Below, piece after piece: positions 16,112-24,774 of a stretch of 32,346 bases of DNA. Made by a program: the position numbers and the translations under genes. The first letter of the stretch is position 1, and the number at the start of each line of letters is the position of its first letter. The DNA is from Bifidobacterium breve (GTDB lineage: Bacteria; Actinomycetota; Actinomycetes; S36-B12; UBA5976). The notes beneath the pieces were generated by a model. The model was given only the letters and a program-made list of their open reading frames with translations. It was not told the DNA's origin and did no database searches. The stretch lies in the NCBI GenBank assembly GCA_945866135.1, contig CAMBGF010000007.1:1-32346 (forward strand), in the 5' to 3' direction.

Positions 16112-17746
16112 GTGACCGAGACAAGTGCTAAAGATAATGGTTTAGCGACCAAACTACTTCCAGAACTAAAGGCAATGGCTGCCGGACTTGGAATTGACGG
16201 TTCATCAGGAATGCGAAAGGCCGAACTAGTATCGGCGATTGGCGCCAAGCAAGGTGGCGGTAGAGGCTCTCGTTCAGCTTCCCGTCCCGCTGGAGCTGCA
16301 ACTAATTCCGAAACTCGCGAAGACCGTGCGCCACGCGAAGACCGTGCGCCACGCGAAGACCGTGCGCCACGCGAAGACCGGGCGCCACGCGAAGACCGGG
16401 CGCCACGCGAAGACCGTGCGCCACGTAATAACGACAACAACAACGACAATGATTCTGGCGATCGCAATGACCGCAACAATCGCAACCGTCGCGGCCGTGA
16501 TCGCAATGACCGCAACAGTCGCAACGCCCGCAGTCCACGTGGTGGAGATCGGGATTACGACTTAGAAGTTTCTGATGATGATGTACTGCTTCCAGTAGCT
16601 GGAATCATCGACATTTTGGATAACTATGCATTCGTTCGAACCTCAGGTTACTTGCCAGGTCCAAGCGATGTTTACGTTTCAATGGGTCTAGTGAAGCGGT
16701 TCTCGCTTCGCAAGGGTGACGCGGTAACTGGTCAAGTTAAGCAGCCACGTGAAGGTGATCGGCCACAAAAATTCAACCCACTTGTTCGCATTGAATCAAT
16801 CAATGGTCTTGAACCAGATGAGGCAATCAAGCGCGTTGATTTTGGTAAGTTAACCCCGCTTTACCCGCAAGATCGGTTACGCCTTGAAACTGTTCCCAAT
16901 AACTTAGTAACTCGCGTAATTGACCTGGTTGCACCGATTGGTAAGGGCCAGCGTGGTCTAATCGTTTCCCCACCAAAGGCCGGTAAGACCATGATTCTGC
17001 AGAACATTGCAAATGCAATTGCAGAAAACAATCCAGAAGTTCACTTGATGGTAGTTCTAGTTGATGAACGCCCAGAAGAAGTTACCGATATGCAGCGCTC
17101 AGTTAAGGGCGAAGTTATTGCTTCAACTTTTGATCGCCCCGCAGAAGATCACACCACAATTGCCGAACTTGCAATTGAGCGCGCTAAGCGTTTAGTTGAA
17201 ATGGGCCACGACGTAGTTGTCTTGCTTGACTCGATGACACGTTTAGGTCGCGCTTACAACCTTTCAGCTCCAGCTTCCGGTCGTATTCTCTCCGGTGGTG
17301 TTGATTCCGCAGCGCTTTACCCACCTAAGAAATTCTTCGGTGCCGCTCGAAACATCGAAGAGGGCGGTTCGCTAACTATTTTGGCAACTGCGCTAGTTGA
17401 TACCGGATCTCGAATGGACGAAGTTATCTTCGAAGAATTCAAGGGAACTGGCAACATGGAACTTAAGCTTGATCGTCGCTTAGCAGATCGTCGCATTTTC
17501 CCTGCAGTTGATGTGGAAGCATCTGGTACTCGTCGTGAAGAAATTCTTTTAGCTGCTGATGAGCTAAAGGTAATTTGGAAACTCCGTCGCGTACTTCACG
17601 CCCTTGACTCACAGCAATCTCTTGAATTGTTGTTGACCAAACTTCGTGAGACTAAGAGCAACCTAGATTTCTTAATGCAGGTGCAAAAGACCACACCTGA
17701 AGCTCCTGGTGGCATGGGCTCGGACAGCATGGATAACGTTGATTAA
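16112..17746 (+). CDS. rho: Transcription termination factor Rho with disordered Arg/Asp/Asn-rich insert
   Basis: The 544-residue protein is the hexameric RNA-dependent ATPase for factor-dependent termination. It has an N-terminal Rho_N helix bundle (about 8-48), then a disordered insert (about 49-150), then the OSB RNA-binding domain ([19 protein letters not shown]) and the RecA-type motor. The motor has Walker A SPPKAGKT (286-293), Walker [17 protein letters not shown] and the secondary RNA-binding Q/R loops. The insert starts with six exact REDRAP repeats and then becomes rich in Asn, Asp and Arg. Such inserts are known in actinobacterial Rho and add RNA binding. The start is GTG with AAAGGGA upstream; a strong intrinsic terminator follows the stop. 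Confidence 0.98.
   Translation: MTETSAKDNGLATKLLPELKAMAAGLGIDGSSGMRKAELVSAIGAKQGGGRGSRSASRPAGAATNSETREDRAPREDRAPREDRAPREDRAPREDRAPREDRAPRNNDNNNDNDSGDRNDRNNRNRRGRDRNDRNSRNARSPRGGDRDYDLEVSDDDVLLPVAGIIDILDNYAFVRTSGYLPGPSDVYVSMGLVKRFSLRKGDAVTGQVKQPREGDRPQKFNPLVRIESINGLEPDEAIKRVDFGKLTPLYPQDRLRLETVPNNLVTRVIDLVAPIGKGQRGLIVSPPKAGKTMILQNIANAIAENNPEVHLMVVLVDERPEEVTDMQRSVKGEVIASTFDRPAEDHTTIAELAIERAKRLVEMGHDVVVLLDSMTRLGRAYNLSAPASGRILSGGVDSAALYPPKKFFGAARNIEEGGSLTILATALVDTGSRMDEVIFEEFKGTGNMELKLDRRLADRRIFPAVDVEASGTRREEILLAADELKVIWKLRRVLHALDSQQSLELLLTKLRETKSNLDFLMQVQKTTPEAPGGMGSDSMDNVD
16316..16423 (+). repeat. Six-copy 18-bp in-frame minisatellite in rho (REDRAP repeats)
   Basis: The unit CGCGAAGACCGTGCGCCA is repeated six times without gaps, encoding REDRAP at residues 69-104. 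Copies 4 and 5 share a T-to-G change (CGT to CGG, silent for Arg). Near-identity suggests recent expansion, and 18-bp steps would keep the frame if copy number changed. Confidence 0.97.
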
Positions 17747-17813
17747 TCAACGTCAGCGAATACCGACAAACTCCCAGAATAAACTCAGGTATTTCTGAAA
17801 ATATCGTCAACTT

Positions 17814-17851
17814 AAAAGACCCGATGCTCATCTGAGCAGCGGGTCTTTTTT
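17814..17851 (+). terminator. Rho-independent terminator after rho
   Basis: AAAAGACCCG pairs with CGGGTCTTTT, with an inner TGCTC/GAGCA helix, a four-base loop and one A-G mismatch. A run of T residues overlaps and follows the 3' arm. It ends the argS-rho block about 70 bases after the rho stop. Confidence 0.92.
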
Positions 17852-17902
17852 GCACATTATCTATGGTTGCTAATTAGTACGTGTGAATATATCCCCGAAC
17901 CC

Positions 17903-17930
17903 CTTGACTTAAGTGGCCAGAGGCTATTTG
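17903..17930 (+). promoter_or_regulatory. Candidate promoter of the HAAT transporter / mutase cluster
   Basis: TTGACT (17903-17908) is separated by 16 bases from TATTTG (17925-17930), giving a start near 17937. This lies between the rho terminator and the preferred transporter start at 17949. It also argues against the upstream GTG at 17913, which would fall inside the promoter. Confidence 0.4.
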
Positions 17931-17948
17931 ATTCAAGAAGGGGTCCGT

Positions 17949-19772
17949 ATGAGGGGAAGCGATGCTGGAATGCAATTGATACCAGCCTCGTTTGTAGCTA
18001 CCAGAAATTCTAGAAAATATACCTCAACCATATTTTGGGCGATTGGAATCGCGCTAATTGGCTTAGTTGGAAATGGATTGTCGCAGGCGCCTCAATTACT
18101 TCTTGCTAACTCACTGACATTACTTATTGGCGTTTTAGCGTTGCAGATTTTTAGTGGCAATAGCGGAATTTTAAGTTTTGGACATGTTGGATTTGTTGGG
18201 GTTTCGGCCTACACCACTGGCATTTTGTCGATGACCCCAGAGATTAAGAATGCTTCACTATCCTCGCTCCCTGTTTCATTGCAAGAAATATCCTTACCGT
18301 TTCCAGTTGCAATGATTTGTGGCGTAGTTGCTGCCACTTTGGTAGGAGTGCTTTCAGGCTTAGTCATTGCGCGACTGCGAGATTCAGCATCGATTGCATC
18401 CGTTGGAATTCTCATAATCATCCACGGAACATTAGTTGGGGCAGAAGATTTTACTCGCGGAAGTCAAACCTTTTTTGGAGTAGAGCGATTTACCAGTGTT
18501 CCGGTGGCAGCTTCGGTTGCAATTATTGCGCTAATTGTTGCGCGCTGGTTTAGAGATTCTCGAGTTGGACTTCACGTCCGGGCCTCTCGCGACGATGTAA
18601 TTTCAGCATCCAGTTCAGGCGTTCGGGTGCAACAAAGTCAATTCAAGGCTTGGGTTTTATCAGCGGCAGTTGCAGGCGGAATGGGCGCTTGCTATGCCGG
18701 TCTATTGGGCGCATTCTCGCCAAAAGATTTCTACTTCACATTAACTTTGACGATGCTAACTATGCTCATTGTTGGTGGCTCAGGCTCCGTTGCTGGCGCT
18801 GTAATTGGTGTGGCATTGGTCATGGCTGTAATTGAAAATTTGCGAAAAATTGGTGACAGTATCGGCTTATTCGGTCTAACTAATGCTGGATTAGCAGTCA
18901 TTATTTTGTTGACTTTATATTTGCGTCCAAAAGGCATCATGGGATTTCATGAGCCCGAGGAAATTGCAGCTTTTGGCGGCGAGGCACCCACACTAACTGA
19001 GCAAGACTTACCGGACGGAATAGTTTCTGCCTCCGAAGAAGTTCTATCAGTGACTGGTCTAACTAAAAAGTTCTCAGGATTAGTCGCTCTCGATGATGCC
19101 AAGATATTCGTGCAGCGGGGCAAAATTTCGGGGTTGATTGGTCCAAATGGATCAGGTAAGTCCACAATGGTCAACTGCATAACTGGAGTCACTAAGGCAG
19201 ATTCAGTAGTTATAAATTTGGGCCCCTTGCAAATTCATAAGGAGCATACTTGGCAGCGTGCCAGAGCCGGCCTTGGTAGAACTTTTCAAAACATCAGATT
19301 ATTTAGAAATCTCACAGTTTTAGACAATGTCGTCGTTGCCTGCATTTCAGCAGGTGAGTCAGTAAAGTCGGCAGATAAATCGGCTTTGGCATTGTTAAAT
19401 CAAGTGGGAGTCTTACATCACGCATATCGATTTGCTGGTGAACTTTCCTTCGGTGATCAACGAAGGGTTGAGATTGCTCGCGCGCTAGCACTTCGGCCAT
19501 CCGTTTTGTTGTTGGACGAACCGGCTGCTGGTATGAATCCTGCTGAATCCGCGGCGCTTCTTGCCCAGTTCCGGGAAATTATGAAAAGAGCTAATGCAGG
19601 GATGCTTTTAATTGATCATGATGTAACCCTAATTCGGTCAGCTTGCGATTCGTTGACTGTGCTTGATCACGGAAAAGTGATTGCGCAAGGTAATCCAGAA
19701 CAAGTTTTGTCCCTACCTGAAGTGCATGCTGCATATTTAGGCTGGGGCGATGAGCCATCGAATGATGACTAA
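17949..19772 (+). CDS. Fused branched-chain amino acid ABC transporter: LivM-type permease plus LivG-type ATPase
   Basis: About 607 residues from the preferred ATG, which has GAAGGGG six bases upstream; the ORF track's GTG 17913 lacks a site. The N-terminal half (to about residue 340) is a LivM-type permease with repeated hydrophobic segments and the motifs SGNSGILSFGHVGFVGVSAY and LGAFSPKDFYFTLTL. After a linker of about 40 residues comes a LivG-type ATPase: Walker A GPNGSGKST, GLGRTFQNIRLF, signature LSFGDQRRVEIARAL, and Walker B VLLLDEPAAGMNP. Permease-ATPase fusions of this kind occur in Actinobacteria, though the subunits are more often separate. It should pair with the LivH permease (21752) and LivF ATPase (21041), fed by the binding protein at 19806. 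Substrate may be an amino acid, amide or urea-like compound. Confidence 0.9.
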   Translation: MRGSDAGMQLIPASFVATRNSRKYTSTIFWAIGIALIGLVGNGLSQAPQLLLANSLTLLIGVLALQIFSGNSGILSFGHVGFVGVSAYTTGILSMTPEIKNASLSSLPVSLQEISLPFPVAMICGVVAATLVGVLSGLVIARLRDSASIASVGILIIIHGTLVGAEDFTRGSQTFFGVERFTSVPVAASVAIIALIVARWFRDSRVGLHVRASRDDVISASSSGVRVQQSQFKAWVLSAAVAGGMGACYAGLLGAFSPKDFYFTLTLTMLTMLIVGGSGSVAGAVIGVALVMAVIENLRKIGDSIGLFGLTNAGLAVIILLTLYLRPKGIMGFHEPEEIAAFGGEAPTLTEQDLPDGIVSASEEVLSVTGLTKKFSGLVALDDAKIFVQRGKISGLIGPNGSGKSTMVNCITGVTKADSVVINLGPLQIHKEHTWQRARAGLGRTFQNIRLFRNLTVLDNVVVACISAGESVKSADKSALALLNQVGVLHHAYRFAGELSFGDQRRVEIARALALRPSVLLLDEPAAGMNPAESAALLAQFREIMKRANAGMLLIDHDVTLIRSACDSLTVLDHGKVIAQGNPEQVLSLPEVHAAYLGWGDEPSNDD

Positions 19773-19805
19773 TAACAAAACAAAAAAACGAAAGGTAGTG
19801 AACTA

Positions 19806-21038
19806 ATGAATCGAAAGACAGGACCTTTAAAGGTCTCGAAAACAATTGCAGGCTTGAGCGTAATCATGCTTCTGGCTGCGTGCTCAAGTGGCGCAAGTGA
19901 TGCCGGCTCGACTGAAGAGGCGGCAGCGCCAGCTGCTGGCGAAGCGTGCATAGTCAAAGTCGGAGTTGCAGGTGGCCAAACTGGTGGTCTTGCATATGCT
20001 GACGTTCCTCACCTTGAAGGATTTGAACTTTGGGCTGAACAAGTAAATGCCAATGGTGGTATCGACGGTAAATTTACCATTGAAACAATTGTTAAGGACT
20101 CTCGTTCTGACATTACGCAATCGGCAACTGTTGCTGCAGAGTTACTTGCTCAAGGCATCAGTATTTTGATTACTTCTGCTGATGCAGATCCAACGATTGC
20201 TGCTGGCGCGCTAGCACAAGCAGAAGGCGTGACTGCCGTATCTTGGTTTGGTTCCGCACCAATTGTTCAGTTGGCGGCAGGTGACCATGTGTTCTCTAAT
20301 GCATTTGGTGACAATACCCAAGCAAAGGTCTTAGCTGATCATGCAACTGAAATGGGATACCAGAATGCTTACACTTTGGGTTCACCAGATAGTTCATATA
20401 CAAAAATGCTTCCGGTTTACTTTGGCGAAGCGTTTGAAGCTAATGGTGGAAAAGTTGTAGGGGCAGGCAGTTTCTCTATGGGCCAAGCAAGCTTCAGCGT
20501 AATTGTTGATGAAATTAAAGCTCTTAGCCCAGCACCAGATGTGATCATGACACCGGCTTATGAGCCAGATTTCCCAACTTTCATTAAGGCGCTACGTGGT
20601 GCAGGAATCACTGCTGCTGTTCTTGGAACAGATGGCATCGATTCACCTACAACACTGGCACTTGCAGACATTGCTGAAGGTGTTACTTACACAACACCTG
20701 GTGTCTTGAAGAATGAAGGCGTCATGGGAACCTTCTTCACCGATTACAACGCAAAATACGGTAAAGATCCGGAAACTATTTACGCGGTAACCGGATACGA
20801 GTTGGGTCTAACTCTAGAAGCTGTAGTTACGCAAGCACAAAGTTGCGATGCTGATGCAATTTGGAAGGCTTGGGCAAACCTAGAAGGAGCGCAAGGAATA
20901 ACTGGCAAAATCAGTTACAAGGGTGGTGACGGTATGGCAATTCGCGAAATTGCCCTAATTGAGATCAAGAATAGTGAGCGATCTCTAATTGGTACCTTCT
21001 CGCCAGATCCAGCAACTGTTCCAAAGGCTCAGTTGTAA
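19806..21038 (+). CDS. Branched-chain amino acid-type ABC transporter substrate-binding lipoprotein (LivK family)
   Basis: The 410-residue protein begins with a lipoprotein signal peptide; the lipobox LLAAC puts the lipidated cysteine at Cys26, followed by a Ser/Ala/Glu linker. The mature part is a periplasmic-binding type I fold: KVGVAGGQTGGLAYADVPHLEGFELWAEQVNANGGIDGK is typical of LivK/AmiC-like receptors, and TPAYEPDFPTFIKALRGAGI matches the second lobe. It is tethered outside the membrane and delivers ligand to the flanking permeases. The ligand cannot be read from sequence; related receptors bind Leu/Ile/Val, amides, urea or aromatic acids. A Shine-Dalgarno (AAAGG) precedes the ATG. Confidence 0.93.
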   Translation: MNRKTGPLKVSKTIAGLSVIMLLAACSSGASDAGSTEEAAAPAAGEACIVKVGVAGGQTGGLAYADVPHLEGFELWAEQVNANGGIDGKFTIETIVKDSRSDITQSATVAAELLAQGISILITSADADPTIAAGALAQAEGVTAVSWFGSAPIVQLAAGDHVFSNAFGDNTQAKVLADHATEMGYQNAYTLGSPDSSYTKMLPVYFGEAFEANGGKVVGAGSFSMGQASFSVIVDEIKALSPAPDVIMTPAYEPDFPTFIKALRGAGITAAVLGTDGIDSPTTLALADIAEGVTYTTPGVLKNEGVMGTFFTDYNAKYGKDPETIYAVTGYELGLTLEAVVTQAQSCDADAIWKAWANLEGAQGITGKISYKGGDGMAIREIALIEIKNSERSLIGTFSPDPATVPKAQL

Positions 21039-21040
21039 GA

Positions 21041-21748
21041 ATGAGTGATACCTTGCTGACGACCACAGGCTTAGCTGTTTCATATGGAGCAGTTAAGGCT
21101 GTGCGCGGCAGCGACCTCGAGGTCAAGGAGGGCGAAGTAGTCGCCCTCCTTGGCCCCAATGGGGCTGGTAAATCTTCTACCCTGCGCGCGATTGTTGGAC
21201 TTATCAAGTATCAAGGCTCAGTTACTTTTGCTGGTGAAGATTTGACCGGTGCGCCAACGGAACGCATTGTTTCGATGGGAATCTCGATGGTGCCAGAGGG
21301 GCGACGACTTTTTCCACAACTCACAGTTCGTGAGAATCTGCTTTTAGGCGCGCCTCGCAAAGCAAAAATTGACGCACTCTTTGATGAGTTATTAGAAAAA
21401 CTTCCAATTTTGCGTGAGCGATTAAATCAACAAGCTGGAACGCTTTCGGGTGGCGAACAACAACAAGTGGCACTTGCCCGAGCACTTATGTCCAAACCCA
21501 GACTTTTACTAATTGATGAACCCTCACTTGGGTTAGCTCCAACCATTGTCGATGCGGTTTATCAGATACTTGCCGATTTGCGAAAAACTGGACTTGCGAT
21601 GGTAATTGTTGAGCAAGAAGTTATGCGTGTATTGAAATTTGCAGATCGGGCATATGCGATGACTACTGGACAAATTGCTCTTCAGGGACGTGCAGAAGAT
21701 CTATTAGCTTCAAATGAAATTAAAAAAGTTTACTTAGGTGGTGCATAG
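21041..21748 (+). CDS. HAAT-family ABC transporter ATPase (LivF type)
   Basis: The 235-residue ATP-binding subunit carries Walker A GPNGAGKSS, Q-loop region MVPEGRRLFPQLTVRENL, signature LSGGEQQQVALARAL, Walker B LLLIDEPSLGLAP and switch-histidine position replaced in VIVEQE, as is usual for LivF. It begins two bases after the binding-protein stop. It should form a heterodimer with the LivG domain of the fused protein at 17949, powering import. Confidence 0.95.
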   Translation: MSDTLLTTTGLAVSYGAVKAVRGSDLEVKEGEVVALLGPNGAGKSSTLRAIVGLIKYQGSVTFAGEDLTGAPTERIVSMGISMVPEGRRLFPQLTVRENLLLGAPRKAKIDALFDELLEKLPILRERLNQQAGTLSGGEQQQVALARALMSKPRLLLIDEPSLGLAPTIVDAVYQILADLRKTGLAMVIVEQEVMRVLKFADRAYAMTTGQIALQGRAEDLLASNEIKKVYLGGA

Positions 21749-21751
21749 TTT

Positions 21752-22639
21752 GTGGATGCACTGATCTCCTATTTAGTTAATGTCATTTCCTTAGGTGGGA
21801 CCTATGCGCTCCTGGCCCTTGGTTTAGCTGTTGTTTTCAGCGTGCTCGGTTTGATTAATTTTGCTCATGGCGAATTGATGACATTGACAGGTTATGTCTT
21901 GCTTGCCGGAATACTTACTGGACAGCAATTTTGGGTTGCCGTTTTAATTGCAGTACTAGCGTGTGGCTTGGCAGCGGTGTTAATGGAGTTTGCAGCATTT
22001 AGACCTGTTCGTAATGCAAGTGGTGCCACGCTACTCATGACAAGTTTTGCCGTGTCTATGCTTTTACAAGTGTTATTTCAAAATGGAATTTCGGCAAGAG
22101 GTCAAGCAATTCCAGTTCCACCATGGCTAACAACTTCAATTTCAATTGGTAATTCCCAGATTTCAAAAGTTCAAGTAATGTCAATCACGATTGGAATTTT
22201 GGCACTAATTGCCCTCAAAATATTTTTTGATCGTAGTTATTGGGGCTGGGCAATTCGCGCGGCTGCCGATGACTTCGAAGTAGTAGGGCTTATGGGAATT
22301 AAGGCTTCGCGATTAATTTCATTTGCATTCCTGCTTTCCGGCCTGTTAGCCGGTATTGCTGGTGTGCTGTGGGTAGTTCAACGCGGCTCGGTGGATCCAC
22401 TAATGGGATTCAAACCAGTTTTAGCAGCTTTTATCGTGGCAGTAATTGGTGGACTTGGAAGTCTCACTGGCGCAGTCGCAGGTGGATTCATATTGAGCGC
22501 AATTGAAATCGCACTACAGACTTGGTTACCTGCTGGTGTCATGCCTTATCGCGATGCAATTACCTACACGGTTGTTGTCATTATTCTTTCATTTTTCCCA
22601 AATGGTATTTTTGGTAAACGCGACCAGGAAAAGGTGTAA
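21752..22639 (+). CDS. HAAT-family ABC transporter permease (LivH type)
   Basis: The 295-residue membrane protein has about eight hydrophobic segments and LivH motifs: SLGGTYALLALGLAVVFSVL at the N terminus, GLINFAHGELM, and the cytoplasmic coupling region AIRAAADDFEVVGLMGI. The C terminus FPNGIFGK is typical. It starts at GTG three bases after the LivF stop. It partners the LivM half of the fused protein, completing a full importer. Gene order (LivMG, LivK, LivF, LivH) differs from the common binding-protein-first layout. Confidence 0.95.
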   Translation: MDALISYLVNVISLGGTYALLALGLAVVFSVLGLINFAHGELMTLTGYVLLAGILTGQQFWVAVLIAVLACGLAAVLMEFAAFRPVRNASGATLLMTSFAVSMLLQVLFQNGISARGQAIPVPPWLTTSISIGNSQISKVQVMSITIGILALIALKIFFDRSYWGWAIRAAADDFEVVGLMGIKASRLISFAFLLSGLLAGIAGVLWVVQRGSVDPLMGFKPVLAAFIVAVIGGLGSLTGAVAGGFILSAIEIALQTWLPAGVMPYRDAITYTVVVIILSFFPNGIFGKRDQEKV

Positions 22640-22641
22640 TT

Positions 22642-23400
22642 TTGTGTCGGTTATTTGCTTGGCATTCCAATGAAGAAATTTCCTTAGCGCAAGCACTCGG
22701 TGAAGATTTCCCCACTTTTACGCAGTTAAGTTCTTTACATCGTGATGGTTGGGGTATGGCCATTAAGAATCTTGACGAGATTAAAGTTGAGCGGGATGTA
22801 AAGGCAGCAATTGATTCAAGTTTGTACGCAAACGTATCTGTAAACCTCGTTTCATCGGATGCAATTACGCACTTGCGGTGGGCGACTGAAGATATTTCAG
22901 TTTGTATTCCAAATACCCATCCATTCATTAAGCAAGGTCCAAATAGTCCGATAGCGTTTTGTCATAATGGCGGCGTTGCAAGAGGGGCGCAGCTCACATC
23001 ACTAATAGCTGATGACTTGCTTGGCGAACTCGAGGGTGATACCGACAGTGAACAATACTTTGCGGCATTAATTACTAAACTTCGCGAATCTAATGGAGAT
23101 TTCGTAATGGCTTATAAAGAATTAGTCAAAGATCTAGCACCGATTCATTACACCTCGGTAAATGCCTTGATTTTGACGCCAGAAGAACTAGTAATAGTTT
23201 GCCAGCACAAGCCAGAAAATCTTTCCACAGATCTCGAAGCCGATTATTACGAGTTGTTTTGGCAAACAACTAACGACATCACGTCTGCCTGGTCATCTGG
23301 AATTAGACCTGACTCTCCCAACTTTCATAATTTAAAAAATGGATCACTACTTCACATAGATACAAACACGGGAGTAGCCACTACTCATGAAATCGGATAA
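22642..23400 (+). CDS. Class II glutamine amidotransferase-like protein (YafJ/EgtC type)
   Basis: The 252-residue protein begins MCRLFAW, so Cys2 would be the N-terminal nucleophile after Met removal. Other class II (Ntn) motifs are HRDGWGMAI, HLRWAT and FCHNGGVA. The domain resembles YafJ and EgtC, which hydrolyse amide bonds (EgtC removes glutamate from a gamma-glutamyl intermediate). No EgtB/EgtD-like gene is present, so ergothioneine synthesis is not suggested. The start is TTG, two bases after the LivH stop; it is chosen because it places the invariant Cys at position 2. It overlaps the next gene by 14 bases. Context suggests amidase activity on an imported compound; that is inference. 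Confidence 0.85.
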   Translation: MCRLFAWHSNEEISLAQALGEDFPTFTQLSSLHRDGWGMAIKNLDEIKVERDVKAAIDSSLYANVSVNLVSSDAITHLRWATEDISVCIPNTHPFIKQGPNSPIAFCHNGGVARGAQLTSLIADDLLGELEGDTDSEQYFAALITKLRESNGDFVMAYKELVKDLAPIHYTSVNALILTPEELVIVCQHKPENLSTDLEADYYELFWQTTNDITSAWSSGIRPDSPNFHNLKNGSLLHIDTNTGVATTHEIG

Positions 23401-24751
23401 CTTAGAGGCTTCATTTGCTTCAGGAATTAATCCGTTGGTTCAAGACTTTTTAACGCGAGATGCAGCAAGTGTTGCGGGTGTAGAAAAGTTAAGGTTTTAC
23501 CCACTTGTCGTAGAGTCGGGAACCGGAACAATTTTGACAGAGCCAGGGGGTCGCAAACTCTTAGATTTTTCAAGTAGTTGGACAGCTGGTGGCCTTGGCT
23601 ATGGCAATCCCACAGTTACCAAAGCGATTATTGAAGCCGCAACAAATCCACCGGGCTTTGGTGGCATTTCAGCAATCCATCCCGACTTGATCAAATTCGC
23701 AGAATTACTTATTTCAATCGTCCCAGGCGAGAGCGACAGGCGTGTGTATATCGGGGTTACCGGCTCGGATGCAAACGATGTTGTACTCAGAGCTTGCAAA
23801 GTAAATACCGGAAAGTCTCGCGTCATTACCTTTGAAAATAGCTACCACGGCGGTGTCGGGTTTGCTATGGGCGTGTCAGGTGTCCATGTTGGAACAAATG
23901 CCACTGCGGCAGATGGTGCAGTATTCATTCCTTATCCTGATCCATTTCGCCCGCACCTGGGAAACATTACAGATTCAGTCGCAGATTCATTGCAGCGCAT
24001 CAAAAGCGAATTTGAAGTTGGTGATGTCGCCTGCTTGATCATGGAACCAATTCAATCAGACGGTGGATTAATAGTGCCACCAGCTGGATTCATAAAAGCA
24101 GTCGCAAATCTTTGTAAAGATTTTGATGTCCTGTTTATATGTGATGAAGTGAAAGTTGGGCTTGGCAGAACCGGAATGTTGCACGCATTTCAACGGGATG
24201 ATGTTGTTCCTGACATTGTGACTTTCGGAAAGATGTTAGGCGGCGGATTGCCATTGTCGGCAGCCGTTGGGCCAGCAAGAATTCTTGATGGACCGGTAGG
24301 TTCCGCTTTATTGACTGCTGCGGGCAACCCAATTTGTGTCGCGGCAGGAATTGCTGCATTAGAAGTCATTGTTTCTCAAGACCTATCTAACCAAGCCGAA
24401 AAGGCTGGTAAAAAACTTCGCAAAATCTTTAGTGAAAAAGTAATTGAGCTTGACATTTCTGATGTGGTTGGAGATGTCCGTGGTCACGGACTTGCTATAG
24501 GTATTGATTTGGTAACCGACCCAGATTCAAAAAATCGAAATAGTGAGCTAGCCCGAAAATCTGTTTATCGCGCCTGGGAACTAGGTGTCGTCATCTACTA
24601 CGTTGGCACGAATGTATTAGAAATCACCCCACCACTAACAATTCAAGACCACGAGATAGAGCAGGGTATTGGCCTGATTGCCCAAGCAATTGCGGATGCT
24701 AAAGCAGGCCTTGTAACTGATGAGATGGTTGCTGCCTTTACTGGTTGGTAG
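23387..24751 (+). CDS. Class III PLP-dependent aminotransferase with DEVK variant motif
   Basis: The 454-residue enzyme shows class III features: VTGSDANDVVLRA (phosphate loop), FENSYHGG, CDEVKVGLGRTG and the PLP lysine Lys282 in TFGKMLGGGLPLSAAVG. Asp253 (pyridine nitrogen) is kept. The residue normally Gln in DEVQxG is Lys256, which sits near the cofactor hydroxyl in solved class III enzymes, so substrate handling may differ. It overlaps the amidotransferase gene by 14 bases, implying coupled translation. Possible activities include omega-amino acid or diamino acid transamination, or a decarboxylating/racemising variant; none can be chosen. It is not a recent copy of the PLP enzyme at the start of the window, whose motifs differ. 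Confidence 0.88.
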   Translation: MKSDNLEASFASGINPLVQDFLTRDAASVAGVEKLRFYPLVVESGTGTILTEPGGRKLLDFSSSWTAGGLGYGNPTVTKAIIEAATNPPGFGGISAIHPDLIKFAELLISIVPGESDRRVYIGVTGSDANDVVLRACKVNTGKSRVITFENSYHGGVGFAMGVSGVHVGTNATAADGAVFIPYPDPFRPHLGNITDSVADSLQRIKSEFEVGDVACLIMEPIQSDGGLIVPPAGFIKAVANLCKDFDVLFICDEVKVGLGRTGMLHAFQRDDVVPDIVTFGKMLGGGLPLSAAVGPARILDGPVGSALLTAAGNPICVAAGIAALEVIVSQDLSNQAEKAGKKLRKIFSEKVIELDISDVVGDVRGHGLAIGIDLVTDPDSKNRNSELARKSVYRAWELGVVIYYVGTNVLEITPPLTIQDHEIEQGIGLIAQAIADAKAGLVTDEMVAAFTGW

Positions 24752-24762
24752 CGTGACTGAGA

Positions 24763-24768
24763 TATAGT
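24763..24768 (+). promoter_or_regulatory. Candidate -10 box for leaderless M14 gene
   Basis: TATAGT lies six bases before the ATG at 24775, and no Shine-Dalgarno is present. A second, out-of-frame ATG occurs at 24770. No -35 at good spacing was found. Confidence 0.35.
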
Positions 24769-24774
24769 CATGGA

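Noticed and set aside
16316-16423. CRISPR array
   Set aside because: The 18-bp units are contiguous with no spacers and stay in frame within rho.
16087-16538. Minus-strand ORFs with GARSSR and VAHGLR repeats
   Set aside because: These are antisense translations of the rho minisatellite, not independent repeat proteins.
17852-17912. Mobile-element border at the rho side of the island
   Set aside because: No direct repeat, inverted repeat or transposase remnant was seen at either edge of the 17.9-27.9 kb region.
22642-23400. EgtC of an ergothioneine pathway
   Set aside because: The fold fits, but no egtA, egtB, egtD or egtE-like gene accompanies it, so a specific ergothioneine role is unsupported.
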